DNA of 46,945 nucleotides, taken from assembly GCA_947500585.1 (NCBI GenBank), contig CANMSN010000023.1:1-46945 (forward strand), in the 5' to 3' direction. The notes beneath the pieces were generated by a model, which saw nothing but the letters and a program-made list of their open reading frames with translations, made no database searches and had not been told where the DNA came from. Both the position numbers and the translations under genes were made by a program. Positions 1 to 9,435 of this stretch are shown here, piece after piece; the first letter of the stretch is position 1; each line of letters opens with the position of its first letter. The DNA comes from an uncultured Flavobacteriaceae bacterium (lineage in GTDB: Bacteria > Bacteroidota > Bacteroidia > Flavobacteriales > Flavobacteriaceae).

Positions 1-156
1 AAACCGTCTCTAAAAAACAACTTCGTTGATACAAATCAACTGTATTTAAATCTCTAGTTATGTCGAACTCACGTTAAATAAATAACTTTGATTTTTCTAT
101 TGAAAACACTTATTAGAACTAAAACGTTATAGTGGTATTTAAAATGAAAAGGATGA
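1..156. other. Intergenic left edge, no gene seen
   Basis: This stretch lies downstream of the minus-strand tamL stop. I find no minus-strand ATG in it, and the GTG near position 70 meets a stop after three codons. A tamB gene, which usually follows tamL in Bacteroidota, therefore does not begin here; it is either further left or elsewhere. Confidence 0.6.
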
Positions 157-2697
157 TTAAAAAGGGTAGTTGATACCAATGTTATATACTGCATTTCTGA
201 AGTTATAATCATTGAACCAACGATTTTCATCTCTGTACGACGGATCATAGGTTTTAAACCCTACATCAAAACGGAAAACGAAAAAGCTAAAATCGTAACG
301 AAGGCCCAATCCTGATCCTATAGCAATATCTTTAAGTGAGTTGAAATCTGAAAATGTTGCTCTATCGTCTTCAACGTCATCTAATACATTCCAAATGTTT
401 CCTGCGTCAATAAAAACGGCACCGTTTAAGTTTTCAAAAATATTGAATCGTTGTTCTACACTTAACACTAACTTTAAGTTAGCCTCGTTAAATTCATTTG
501 TTGTTTCAGAGCTACCAGGACCTAAGTTATATGCAGTCCAAGCTCTGTTGTCGTTTGGTCCACCAGCAAAGAAACTCTTAGCAAAAGGAATATTTGTTGA
601 GTTTCCATAAGGTATAGCAATTCCTAAAAAACTGCGCATTGCTAGAACGTTTTTTCTTCCTAAATCCCAATGTTTTACATAATCTAATTCTGTTTTTACG
701 TATTGAGAAAAAGCAACATTAAAGAGCTCGTATCTCCCATCACTATCTTTTTGGAGGCCTATTAATTTTGAAGCTGTAGATAATAAATTGCCAGCAGTTT
801 CAATTTTAAAACGGAATATTGAGAAATTATTATCAAAAATATTTGTACGCTCATCTTTAACAAAACTAAAACTAGAGGATAAAATTAAGTTGTTTTCCGT
901 TAATCTGTTTTTACGTTCGTTTATACTATTTACAGTTGATAATTGATCATCCGAAATTTCACTTGGGGTAACATCATCTAAAACATAGTCTAAAAAATTA
1001 TCAGTGCCTTCAGGAATAATTAAATTGCCATTATCATCAATAAAATCAACTTCTTGATAATTTACATCTTGAGCCGTTTCATTTAATAAATTAAATGAGT
1101 TTTGGTAAACTCCAAAATAATTATCTATGTTAAGATTCCTGACATATTGAATATTAAATAGATCAAGTTTATTTGTGGTTTTAGTATTTGGGTACCAATT
1201 GTAATTAAAAGTACCGACGAAAGTTTGCTTATCTAATCCGATATTGGTTTGGCTCGTAGCAGATAAACTTATTCTTGTAGAGGGCGACATGTATTTTGGA
1301 ATAATATTTTCTGTATAGAATGGAGAAAATAATCGAGGTATAGTTAATTTTATGTCTACACCAAATTCATTAATATCAAAAAAAGGATCGCCATCACTTC
1401 TGCCTTCATCTGAAGAGCCTATGGATGCAATTCCAGAAATTTGTAGGGTTTCTGCGCCTCTAAAAATATTTCTAATTAATAGACTTGGATTTACCGAAAA
1501 CCCTACCTTTTGAATATTACTTTGAGAAACATCACCACTTAAACTTAAATTAAATTTCTTTAAAGGTGTTAAACGAATAGTATCGGTTAAGGTTCTATCA
1601 TCATTTTCAACATATTCTATGTTTGGATATTTAAAAGTTTTTAGCTCGTTAATATAACGATAGGTTCTTGTTTTGTCAAGGTCTTTAAATATGGTTCCAG
1701 GATTTATAAACATGGCATCTGTTATAGCCTTTGGACGATACTTAATTTTATCATAGGCGTAAAGCTTAAATCCATTATAGCGAATTGAGTCTTGAAATGG
1801 CTTTCCTCTGTTTTCAAAGGAGTAGTCTGTTATAATGTTTACATCATTTATGTGGTAAATGTTGAAAGGTTCACGTCTTATTGAATCAGGAGTTCGAATA
1901 GCTCTATCTTGAATTTGAATACCAACATTTACCTTTTTATTAGTACCAATAGTATCGATTTCAAAAGTTACGTAATCTTGACTAAAATGATAGATACCTG
2001 AGTTGCGTAACTCTGTTGAAATTCTATCGCGTTCGTTTTGGAATTTTTCAGTTTTATATTGCTCTCCAGTTTTTATTAGAGCATTCTGTTTTATGTTTTT
2101 GTACAAAGTATCTATAACTGGCGAGGCTACCTTGCTAGTAATAGAATCAATTACAAAGGCTTTTCCTGTTTCAACTTTATATTCAATATTGGCTCGCTTG
2201 TTTTCCTCTTTATTAATGTTGTAAGTTGTTTTAACATCAAACCAACCATTGTTTATATGATAATCTTGTAAGCGTTTAACAGATTTTTTTGTACGTTCCT
2301 CATCAACAATTACTGGCGCTTCTCCAGTAGTTTTTAACCAATTATTAAAGCCTTTTCTAGCTTGTATATCTTTGTTTAACTGTTTTTTTGATAATAATTT
2401 AGTTTTCCATTCGACTTTTCTTGGATTATCGTAAATTTTAGTTTCTAAAATAGAATCAATATTTGGGCGGGCTAAATTATATATATGTAAACGTAAAGGG
2501 ATACCTAAAATTTTTCTATTAGGCTCTTGATATAGTAAATTGTTTATGGTTTCTGTGTTGTCTTTTTTGTCATTTACAATCACAGTATTTTTAATAAGCA
2601 AATGCTCGTCTTCAGCTACTCTCTTAACCGAATCACAAGATGTTAAGCATCTAATAATTATTATAAATATGATTATTTGTGAGCGTTTATTTTGCAA
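157..2697 (-). CDS. tamL: TamL, lipoprotein form of the TamA/BamA outer-membrane assembly protein
   Basis: An 846-residue member of the Omp85 superfamily that should sit in the outer membrane and help insert or export proteins with TamB. The N-terminus is a lipoprotein signal ending in the lipobox LTSC (Cys21), the feature that separates TamL from proteobacterial TamA. POTRA-like sequence fills roughly the first 350 residues. The rest is beta-barrel-like and ends in Phe. The motif FFAGGPNDNRAW near residue 718 corresponds to the conserved loop-6 region with its Arg. The gene is divergent from the SpoU methylase, a neighbour often seen next to TamL in this phylum (family knowledge). No tamB start is visible in the 156 bases downstream. 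The Arg-Cys inside the signal hydrophobic stretch is slightly unusual but the lipobox is intact. Confidence 0.9.
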   Translation of the reverse strand: MQNKRSQIIIFIIIIRCLTSCDSVKRVAEDEHLLIKNTVIVNDKKDNTETINNLLYQEPNRKILGIPLRLHIYNLARPNIDSILETKIYDNPRKVEWKTKLLSKKQLNKDIQARKGFNNWLKTTGEAPVIVDEERTKKSVKRLQDYHINNGWFDVKTTYNINKEENKRANIEYKVETGKAFVIDSITSKVASPVIDTLYKNIKQNALIKTGEQYKTEKFQNERDRISTELRNSGIYHFSQDYVTFEIDTIGTNKKVNVGIQIQDRAIRTPDSIRREPFNIYHINDVNIITDYSFENRGKPFQDSIRYNGFKLYAYDKIKYRPKAITDAMFINPGTIFKDLDKTRTYRYINELKTFKYPNIEYVENDDRTLTDTIRLTPLKKFNLSLSGDVSQSNIQKVGFSVNPSLLIRNIFRGAETLQISGIASIGSSDEGRSDGDPFFDINEFGVDIKLTIPRLFSPFYTENIIPKYMSPSTRISLSATSQTNIGLDKQTFVGTFNYNWYPNTKTTNKLDLFNIQYVRNLNIDNYFGVYQNSFNLLNETAQDVNYQEVDFIDDNGNLIIPEGTDNFLDYVLDDVTPSEISDDQLSTVNSINERKNRLTENNLILSSSFSFVKDERTNIFDNNFSIFRFKIETAGNLLSTASKLIGLQKDSDGRYELFNVAFSQYVKTELDYVKHWDLGRKNVLAMRSFLGIAIPYGNSTNIPFAKSFFAGGPNDNRAWTAYNLGPGSSETTNEFNEANLKLVLSVEQRFNIFENLNGAVFIDAGNIWNVLDDVEDDRATFSDFNSLKDIAIGSGLGLRYDFSFFVFRFDVGFKTYDPSYRDENRWFNDYNFRNAVYNIGINYPF

Positions 2698-2894
2698 ATT
2701 AAATTTTAATTATTCAAGTTAGGGTTGTTAATTCAATTTCAGTTAACAGTAAAAAGGAAGAATCCCAATTAAGGAATCAAAAATACATTTTTTACAGCTA
2801 AAAAAATATTTAAATACTTTTAGTAATAAGCAAGCTTAACGATATTTTTCATTTTCTTTATAAGCCAAAAAAGAAACATTAATTTACAGGTTGC

Positions 2895-3611
2895 ATGTTA
2901 TCTAAAAATCAAATAAAATTAATAACGAGTTTAAAGCAAAAAAAATATAGATTACAACATGGTTTTTTTGTTGCCGAGGGTATTAAAACAATAAAAGAAC
3001 TCTTGCAATCTTATTTGGAGCTTCACGCATTATATACGACTGAACCATTCAATTTTGATGCCAAAGACTACGTTTTAATTTCTGAAAACGAATTAAAACG
3101 AATTAGTTTTCTAACAACGCCTAATAAGGCTCTAGCTATTTTTAAAATACCAGAGTTAAAACCTGTAAAAAAAGATGAACTTATTTTGGTGTTAGATTCG
3201 GTTCGAGATCCTGGAAATTTAGGAACTATTATTAGACTTTGCGATTGGTTTGGAATAACCGATTTGGTTTGCAGTAACGAAACTGCTGATTGTTTTAACC
3301 CAAAGGTTATTCAAGCCACTATGGGGTCAATTACCAGAGTTAACATTACTTATTTAGATTTGGGAGTGTTTTTAAAAGAAAGTAAACTACCTATTTTTGG
3401 AGCTTTTATGGAAGGCGACAATGTATACAAAACTAAATTACCAGAAAAAGGTATTTTAGTAATGGGCAATGAAGCAAATGGTATTTCAAAAGAAATTGAA
3501 GCTATAATTACTGAAAAAATTTCTATTCCTAGGTTTGGCAAACTTCAAGTAACAGAAAGTTTAAATGTGGCAACTGCAACCGCTATTTTGTTAAGTGAAT
3601 TTAAACGATAA
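2895..3611 (+). CDS. TrmH/SpoU-family RNA 2'-O-methyltransferase
   Basis: A 238-residue SPOUT methyltransferase that should transfer a methyl group from SAM to a ribose 2'-OH in rRNA or tRNA. The three family motifs are visible in the C-terminal half: DPGNLGTIIRLCDWFG (about residue 105, with the Asn-Arg pair), VMGNEANGIS, and SLNVATATAILL, which together form the knotted SAM site. The N-terminal ~90 residues match the substrate-binding domain of RlmB/TsnR-like proteins. The exact RNA target cannot be read from the sequence. It is divergent from tamL and ends 2 bases from the convergent porT stop. Confidence 0.92.
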   Translation: MLSKNQIKLITSLKQKKYRLQHGFFVAEGIKTIKELLQSYLELHALYTTEPFNFDAKDYVLISENELKRISFLTTPNKALAIFKIPELKPVKKDELILVLDSVRDPGNLGTIIRLCDWFGITDLVCSNETADCFNPKVIQATMGSITRVNITYLDLGVFLKESKLPIFGAFMEGDNVYKTKLPEKGILVMGNEANGISKEIEAIITEKISIPRFGKLQVTESLNVATATAILLSEFKR

Positions 3612-3613
3612 GT

Positions 3614-4339
3614 TTACTGAAACGTAAAATTAATAAAAACGCCACGTGTTTGCATACTATTAACGTTACTTGTCCATGGGCTATTTGGGTCTGCATCTCT
3701 AACTAATTCATCATCAAGTCCGAATAATCCACGAATAGATGGTGTGAATTTGAAATTATATAAATAAAAGTCTATACCAAAACCTAGCTCATAAAATAAC
3801 GAGTTTTTTGTGGTCCTAAATTGTCCATTTTTATTATCGTTTGGGTTTGTTTCGTTACTAGACAAATTTAAAGCCGTTGAAATACCACCAACAACAAAAG
3901 GTTTAAAATTATTGACACGCTTTGTGGAAATTTTAAGTAATAAAGGAACATGTATATATGTAGACTTAACTTCTCTAATTAAATCAGAATCTCTTTCTGT
4001 ACCATCAAAATAGGAACGACTGTAATTTAATTCTCTAGTAGTTATTATTAAACCAGGTTCTAAGCGTAAATCAATAAAGCTGTTAATTCTTATATTTCCA
4101 ATTAGACCTACATTAAAACCAGGGCTTCTTTCTACATAAATATCACGTAAGTTTTCATTATAATCAAAATTAAAGTCATAACTATTAAATCCTAAAAAAT
4201 AACCCCAACGTAATAAATTATTATCTGTAGTTCCACGCCCTTGATTTGCATCATAGGTCACTTTTTCTTTTTTAAACAACTGTGCATTAGTTGTTTGTAT
4301 GATAAATAAAAAGGCTATTACAGCAAAAGCATGTTTCAT
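3614..4339 (-). CDS. porT: PorT/SprT-like outer-membrane protein, type IX secretion
   Basis: An outer-membrane beta-barrel protein (PorT family), a component needed for type IX secretion in Porphyromonas and for gliding-associated secretion in Flavobacterium (as SprT). I choose the Met at 4339 because it starts a clean signal peptide (MKHAFAVIAFLFIIQTTNAQ). The longer frame back to 4414 would add 25 unsupported residues and overlap ubiE. The mature chain shows alternating barrel-like segments and ends in Phe-Gln. The stop of ubiE lies 4 bases upstream, so the two are one transcription unit; the ubiE-porT order is common in flavobacteria, which strengthens the porT call over a generic 'PorT family' porin. 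Confidence 0.85.
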   Translation of the reverse strand: MKHAFAVIAFLFIIQTTNAQLFKKEKVTYDANQGRGTTDNNLLRWGYFLGFNSYDFNFDYNENLRDIYVERSPGFNVGLIGNIRINSFIDLRLEPGLIITTRELNYSRSYFDGTERDSDLIREVKSTYIHVPLLLKISTKRVNNFKPFVVGGISTALNLSSNETNPNDNKNGQFRTTKNSLFYELGFGIDFYLYNFKFTPSIRGLFGLDDELVRDADPNSPWTSNVNSMQTRGVFINFTFQ

Positions 4340-4343
4340 ATAA

Positions 4344-5069
4344 TTACTTAGATGATTTATAAATTGTTGCCACACCAAATGTTTGTGGAAAATCTTCAAC
4401 ATTAATAAACCCAATTTTACGTAAAATATTGTTTAGAGCCTCACCATAAGGAAAAATAGATGCAGATTCACATAAATATTTATAAGCACTCTTATCTTTA
4501 GAAAAAGCACGTCCTATAAGTGGCAATATATTTTTCGTGTAGAAGTTATAACCTTGTTTGTAAGGTGTTTTGTTTGGCATAGATGTTTCTAAAATAACAA
4601 ATGTGCCGTTTGGCTTAAGTACTCTAAAAATTTCTTTTAAGCCATTTTCTAAAGTTTCAAAATTTCTAACACCAAAAGCTACAGTTATGGCATCAAAGCT
4701 ATTGTCTTCAAAAGGCATGTTTTCACTATCACCTAAAACCATGTCAATTTTAGATTCTAAAGTTTTTTTTCTGATTTTTTCTTTGCCTATCTCCAGCATA
4801 CCACTACTAATATCTAAACCAATAATTTTTGAAGCACTGGTTTCAGCAAGATTTATGGCTAAATCGCCTGTGCCAGTTGCAATATCTAAAATAGTATCAG
4901 GGTTGGCTTCTTTAACGATTTTAACTACTTTTTTCCGCCATTTAATATCTATCCCGAATGAAATAACTCGGTTTAAGCCATCGTAATCGCCAGAAATGGT
5001 ATCAAACATTTGGGTTACCTGTTCTTTTTTGCCTAAATCGCTGTTTTTGTAGGGTTTTACTTTTGACAA
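4344..5069 (-). CDS. ubiE: Demethylmenaquinone methyltransferase UbiE/MenG
   Basis: A 241-residue class I SAM methyltransferase catalysing the last C-methylation of menaquinone biosynthesis, the quinone used by the Na+-NQR encoded further along. The N-terminal signature [18 protein letters not shown] and the SAM glycine loop [13 protein letters not shown] (about residue 61) are typical of UbiE, and the length fits the family. It is first in an operon with porT. Bacteroidota use menaquinone, so the MenG role is the likely one. Confidence 0.95.
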   Translation of the reverse strand: MSKVKPYKNSDLGKKEQVTQMFDTISGDYDGLNRVISFGIDIKWRKKVVKIVKEANPDTILDIATGTGDLAINLAETSASKIIGLDISSGMLEIGKEKIRKKTLESKIDMVLGDSENMPFEDNSFDAITVAFGVRNFETLENGLKEIFRVLKPNGTFVILETSMPNKTPYKQGYNFYTKNILPLIGRAFSKDKSAYKYLCESASIFPYGEALNNILRKIGFINVEDFPQTFGVATIYKSSK

Positions 5070-5173
5070 ATCTTAAAATTTTGAGCAAAGATAAACTTTT
5101 AGAAAAGCTTTACATAATACGCTTCTAATTAATTATATTGAACCAATTTTACTTAGCAATATTTATTTTATAG

Positions 5174-5181
5174 TATCTTTG
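5174..5181 (+). promoter_or_regulatory. -7 box of trkA promoter
   Basis: TATCTTTG, a full match to the Bacteroidota sigma-A -7 consensus TAnnTTTG, lies 26 bases before the trkA start. A matching -33 TTG is not clear at the ideal spacing (a TTA is at 5153). Confidence 0.6.
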
Positions 5182-5207
5182 TTCTACTTTTTTATGATAG
5201 ATAAATA

Positions 5208-6557
5208 ATGAAAATAATCATTGCTGGAGCTGGTGAAGTTGGATTTCATTTAGCAAAACTGCTCTCTTACGAATCTCAAGAAATTACTCTAATAGATATA
5301 GATAAAGAAAGTTTGGCATATGCCGATACACATTTGGATATAAAAGTAATTAAAGGAGATGCTACATCAATTCGCATTTTAAAAGATGCAAAAGTTGAGC
5401 AATCTGATTTGTTTATTGCTGTTACTGCAAGTGAAACTACAAACATTACAGCTTGTGTACTAGCAAAACAATTGGGTTCTGAAAAAACGATAGCCAGAAT
5501 TACCAATACCGAATTCATACTGCATAAAGATGAAGTAGGGTTTACCAAATTTGGTATTGATGAGTTAATTTCTCCAGAATCGTTAGCAGCATCAGAGATT
5601 GAACTATCTTTAAAACAATCGTCTTTTAATGATACTTATGAGTTTGAGGAAGGTGCTCTAACTATGGTTGGTTTAACCTTGTCGCGTTCAGCATCTTTTG
5701 TTGGTAAAACCGTAAAAGAAGCTGCCGAAATTTTTCCAGAAATCCATTTTGTTCCAATAGCTATTCAACGTTTTGGTACACAGTTTACCATAATCCCAAG
5801 GGGAGATACTAAATTTAAAAGAGGCGATAATGTAGTGTTTGTAACTTCTGAAGGAGGTGGAGAAGAACTTTGTAGGTTAACAGGAAAAACCAATAGAGAG
5901 ATAAAAAGCGTGATGATTTTGGGCGGAAGTCAAATTGGTTATAAATGTGCAAGAGATTTAAGCGAAAAAGGTTTTAATGTAAAACTATTTGAAGCGAACA
6001 AAGAGCGTGCTTTTGATATTGCAGATGATCTGCCTAATATTTTAGTAATCCATAGTGATGGGCGCAATGTAGATTTGCTAGATGAAGAAAATATAAGTGA
6101 TATGGACGCTTTTATAGCTGTAGGTGAGAACTCGGAAACCAATATCATGTCTTGTTTAGTAGCTAAATCTAAAGGGGTTAAAAAAACCATTGCGCTTGTT
6201 GAGAATATGGATTATTTTGAGTTGTCGCATTCGGTAGGTATTGAAACACTTATCAACAAAAAACTTTTAGCAGCCAACAATATTTTTAGATACATAAGAA
6301 AAGGTGAAGTTGTAGCCATGACGAAACTTAGTAGCATGAATGCAGAATTATTAGAATTTGAAGTTAAATCAACATCTGCTATTTGTAATAAAGTTATTAA
6401 AGATATTAATTTTCCAAGATCTGCTATTATTGGCGGCGTAATTAGAAACGGTTTAGGTGTTATAGCGCTAGGCAGTTTTAAAATACAAGAAGGTGATCGT
6501 GTGGTAGTTTGTAGTTTACTTCAATCTATAAAAGGGGTTGAAAAATTATTTAGATAA
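5208..6557 (+). CDS. trkA: TrkA, NAD-binding regulator of Trk potassium uptake
   Basis: A 449-residue peripheral membrane protein that gates the TrkH potassium channel. It has the typical duplicated RCK architecture. The first Rossmann fold begins at residue 1 (GAGEVGFHLAKLL) and is followed by an RCK_C domain; a second Rossmann fold begins near residue 238 (GGSQIGYKCARDL) and is followed by a second RCK_C. Length is standard for TrkA. trkH begins 2 bases after the stop, so the two form a trkAH operon from the promoter at 5174. Confidence 0.95.
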   Translation: MKIIIAGAGEVGFHLAKLLSYESQEITLIDIDKESLAYADTHLDIKVIKGDATSIRILKDAKVEQSDLFIAVTASETTNITACVLAKQLGSEKTIARITNTEFILHKDEVGFTKFGIDELISPESLAASEIELSLKQSSFNDTYEFEEGALTMVGLTLSRSASFVGKTVKEAAEIFPEIHFVPIAIQRFGTQFTIIPRGDTKFKRGDNVVFVTSEGGGEELCRLTGKTNREIKSVMILGGSQIGYKCARDLSEKGFNVKLFEANKERAFDIADDLPNILVIHSDGRNVDLLDEENISDMDAFIAVGENSETNIMSCLVAKSKGVKKTIALVENMDYFELSHSVGIETLINKKLLAANNIFRYIRKGEVVAMTKLSSMNAELLEFEVKSTSAICNKVIKDINFPRSAIIGGVIRNGLGVIALGSFKIQEGDRVVVCSLLQSIKGVEKLFR

Positions 6558-6559
6558 AA

Positions 6560-8053
6560 ATGAAACTTAATTATAAAATCATTTTTCATTTTTTAGGTTT
6601 GCTACTGTTATTTAATGGTGGTTTCATGCTGCTATCCTCACTTGTAGGCTATTTGTATAAAGATGGCGTTTCTCTTCAAATTTTTTTGGCAGGTATTACA
6701 ACATTAATCATTGGTTTACTAGCTATGGTTTTTACTAGAAAACATAGTAAGGAAATGAACAAACGCGAAGGTTACATAGTTGTAACATTTGGTTGGTTAA
6801 TTATGTCGTTATCTGGTACTTTACCTTATATATTTACTGGAAGTATACCGAGTTTTACGAATGCCTTTTTTGAAACCATGTCTGGTTTTACAACAACAGG
6901 TGCATCTATTTTAAATGATATTGAAGCTGTACCAAAAGGGGTGTTGTTTTGGCGTAGTTTAACCCATTGGATAGGTGGAATGGGTATTATTGTATTAGCA
7001 ATAGCTATTTTACCGTTATTAGGAATAGGAGGTATGCAGTTGTTTGCTGCTGAAGCTCCAGGACCAAGTGCCGATAAGTTACATCCACGGATTACAGATA
7101 CAGCAAAACGTTTATGGTTAATTTATTTCGGATATACTGCTGCTGAAACACTGCTGTTAAGCGTTGCTGGTATGTCATTTTTTGATGCTATAAACCACGC
7201 GCTATGTACACTTTCAACAGGTGGGTTTTCTACAAAAAACGCAAGTGTAGCCCATTGGAACGGACAACCCATGATTCAATATATCATTATTTTGTTTATG
7301 TTTTTGGCAGGTACAAATTTTGTGCTTAGTTACTTTGCTTTTAAAGGGAAAGTTCAAAAAGTAATTAAAGATGAAGAGTTCAAACTATATTTTAAGTTTA
7401 TAGCTGTTTTTACAATCATAGCGGCCTTAATTATTTATTTTAGGGCAGATGTGTCAGCATCATCAATAGCGCATCCAATGGTTTGGGGAGAAGGTGAAAG
7501 TGCTGTAAGGCATGCTTTATTTCAGGTATTGGCTATTGTTACGACAACTGGTTTTGTAACAGCAGATTACACGATGTGGACGCCATTTTTAGTTGTATTC
7601 TTTTTTGGGCTCATGTTTTTAGGAGGGTCAGCTGGTAGTACTTCTGGTGGTGTTAAAGTTGTACGGCATTTAATTTTAATTAAAAATGGCTTTTTAGAGT
7701 TTAAACGCACATTACATCCAAGTGCTATTCTACCCGTTCGATATAACAAAAGGGCCATTTCTGGCGATATTGTATTTAATATTTTAGGCTTTTTTATTCT
7801 TTATATGTTGTCGTTCATTATTGGAGCTTTGGGCTTTTCAATGATGGAAATTGAATTCAAATCTGCTATTGGTCTTGCAGCTTCAAGTTTGGGTAATGTT
7901 GGTCCTGCTTTGGGCGATTTTGGTCCGGTAAATAATTATGCAAATCTGCCTAGTATTGGTAAATGGTGGTGTAGTTTTTTAATGCTTATAGGGCGTTTGG
8001 AGTTATTTACTGTGCTTATTTTATTAACGCCTTTCTTCTGGCGAAACAGATAA
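6560..8053 (+). CDS. trkH: TrkH-family potassium uptake channel
   Basis: A 497-residue polytopic inner-membrane protein that carries K+ as the partner of TrkA. The four P-loop selectivity segments characteristic of the SKT superfamily can be seen: TTTGAS near residue 112, STGGFST near 222, TTTGF near 330, and a later SLGNVGP near 450. The basic STSGGVKVVR segment follows the third pore loop. Ends with a membrane segment and a short Arg-rich tail. It is translationally coupled to trkA by a 2-base gap. Confidence 0.93.
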   Translation: MKLNYKIIFHFLGLLLLFNGGFMLLSSLVGYLYKDGVSLQIFLAGITTLIIGLLAMVFTRKHSKEMNKREGYIVVTFGWLIMSLSGTLPYIFTGSIPSFTNAFFETMSGFTTTGASILNDIEAVPKGVLFWRSLTHWIGGMGIIVLAIAILPLLGIGGMQLFAAEAPGPSADKLHPRITDTAKRLWLIYFGYTAAETLLLSVAGMSFFDAINHALCTLSTGGFSTKNASVAHWNGQPMIQYIIILFMFLAGTNFVLSYFAFKGKVQKVIKDEEFKLYFKFIAVFTIIAALIIYFRADVSASSIAHPMVWGEGESAVRHALFQVLAIVTTTGFVTADYTMWTPFLVVFFFGLMFLGGSAGSTSGGVKVVRHLILIKNGFLEFKRTLHPSAILPVRYNKRAISGDIVFNILGFFILYMLSFIIGALGFSMMEIEFKSAIGLAASSLGNVGPALGDFGPVNNYANLPSIGKWWCSFLMLIGRLELFTVLILLTPFFWRNR

Positions 8054-8146
8054 TTTTCAGAATATTTTATTCTTTGAATTTATTAGTATTTATAGGTGTT
8101 TCAGAATTTTTATGATTGATTTTTAATGAGTTATGAATTTATTTCA

Positions 8147-8172
8147 TGTAACATTTTTGTTATTCAAACGTC
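8147..8172 (+). promoter_or_regulatory. ECF-type promoter candidate upstream of small-membrane-protein cluster
   Basis: TGTAACA (8147-8153) and CGTC (8169-8172) are separated by 15 bases, the arrangement of ECF sigma promoters with an AAC-type -35 and a CGTC -10. The start at 8203 lies 30 bases downstream. No Bacteroidota TAnnTTTG box was seen in the same place. The sigma factor that would read it is not obvious from this window. Confidence 0.5.
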
Positions 8173-8202
8173 TGTCTTGTATAACCATTAAAACAATCAA
8201 TC

Positions 8203-8457
8203 ATGGAATTAGTATTAACAACTGAAGATTTAGAACCATTACCAAAACAACAAGACGACTTAATTACAGAGCCTTCGGGATTTTTAAATTCAGAGTACAA
8301 AAGCGTTGTAAAGCATAGTTTAAATAATATATCTTCAAAATCAATTTTTGGAATTCGCCAACGTATAAAAAGTAGAAGCTATATAACATCTTGTGTAGCA
8401 GAAACTACTATAAAATTATCTGTATTTCTTACTTTAATATTTTTAATTTTCAACTAA
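8203..8457 (+). CDS. Small single-span membrane protein, unknown
   Basis: An 84-residue protein I do not recognise. The N-terminal ~60 residues are polar and the C-terminus is one hydrophobic segment (LSVFLTLIFLIF), so a tail-anchored inner-membrane protein is likely. It is first behind the ECF-like promoter at 8147 and precedes a polytopic membrane protein by 17 bases, suggesting a stress-type operon of small membrane proteins. The ATG follows the promoter at a sensible distance. Function cannot be assigned. Confidence 0.65.
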   Translation: MELVLTTEDLEPLPKQQDDLITEPSGFLNSEYKSVVKHSLNNISSKSIFGIRQRIKSRSYITSCVAETTIKLSVFLTLIFLIFN

Positions 8458-8474
8458 GCAGATACTCATTAAGT

Positions 8475-9098
8475 ATGATAAAGCGTTTAAGAGAAAATTT
8501 TTGGATACTAATATTTATTATTTATACCAGATATTTAATTGGAAGTGCTTTCGTTTTTGCAAGTATTATTAAAATAAGAGGTTCAAGATTTACTGCGGAG
8601 AGTGGCGAATTAAATCCTATTAATAGTTCATGGCATTTTTTTGAAACGCTATATCAATCTGGGCTGTATTGGAAGTTTTTAGGTATCGGACAGCTAATTG
8701 CTGGCTTCCTATTAATGACACAACGCTATTCTAAACTTGGTGCTGTAATGAATCTTCCAATTATCGCAAATGTGTTTGTAATAACAATTTCATATTATTT
8801 TGCATACACGCCAGTTATTACAGGACTTATGCTATTAGCTAATATTATGTTGATTATTTGGGACTGGAATTCTCTTAAAGTCTTAATTAATTTGAAGCCA
8901 AACTTAGATGGACGAAAACGGTTAGAACAAGATATTCTCTGGCAAATATTGGGTCTATCTTTATTTGCTTTTATAATAGTGTCTAATTTATTTGCTAATC
9001 AAAAAGCGCTTTTAGGATTATTTCTTATAGGTTTGTTTTTGGGCTTAGTGGGATTGATTATAGGTTTAAGAAGGAAGAAACGTTATCAATTGATGTAA
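8475..9098 (+). CDS. DoxX-like polytopic membrane protein
   Basis: A 207-residue protein with about five or six hydrophobic segments. The N-terminal part, RYLIGSAFVFASIIKIRG, resembles the DoxX family signature (a membrane-embedded Arg and a conserved Lys), and there is a Gly-rich last helix ending in RRKKR. I start it at the Met at 8475 because the longer frame, back to 8391, overlaps the preceding gene and gives an unlikely N-terminus. The DoxX assignment is by resemblance only; DoxX-type proteins have been linked to redox and thiol stress in other bacteria. Confidence 0.7.
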   Translation: MIKRLRENFWILIFIIYTRYLIGSAFVFASIIKIRGSRFTAESGELNPINSSWHFFETLYQSGLYWKFLGIGQLIAGFLLMTQRYSKLGAVMNLPIIANVFVITISYYFAYTPVITGLMLLANIMLIIWDWNSLKVLINLKPNLDGRKRLEQDILWQILGLSLFAFIIVSNLFANQKALLGLFLIGLFLGLVGLIIGLRRKKRYQLM

Positions 9099-9158
9099 CA
9101 TTTTTATAAAAATATCTACTAATTCTTATATACAAATAAATATATAAGTAATTAAATT

Positions 9159-9425
9159 ATGCCATTTGGTGAATCATTCATAAGTACTCTCAGAAGTAAT
9201 AAATCTATAATGCTGGACAAGAGTAGAAGATTTAGAAAAATCTCTGGTAGTTTTGATTGGTCTAAAAGTCATCAATTCAATTTTAAGAAAGCAACTCCAG
9301 AACAGTTAGAGGAAATAAGCAAAAGAATAAAAAAAGAAAATAAGCAAACAAGACTTAGGCAGCTTTCAGTATTGGTAATCATTATAATCGTAATTGTGCC
9401 AACATTTAATTATTTGTTGTTTTAA
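9159..9425 (+). CDS. Small tail-anchored protein, KATPEQL family
   Basis: An 88-residue protein with a basic, polar N-terminal ~66 residues and a C-terminal membrane segment (LSVLVIIIIVIVPTFNYLLF). It contains the segments SGSF and KKATPEQLEEISKRI, which recur in the next gene, so the two are paralogues. I recall small flavobacterial proteins of this layout but no functional name. The sequence TGTAACATTTTT 58 bases upstream repeats the -35-like part of the promoter at 8147, without a clear CGTC. Confidence 0.7.
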   Translation: MPFGESFISTLRSNKSIMLDKSRRFRKISGSFDWSKSHQFNFKKATPEQLEEISKRIKKENKQTRLRQLSVLVIIIIVIVPTFNYLLF

Positions 9426-9435
9426 ATTCAATATT

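Noticed and set aside
1-156. Start of tamB at the left edge
   Set aside because: No minus-strand ATG, and the only GTG frame stops after three codons.
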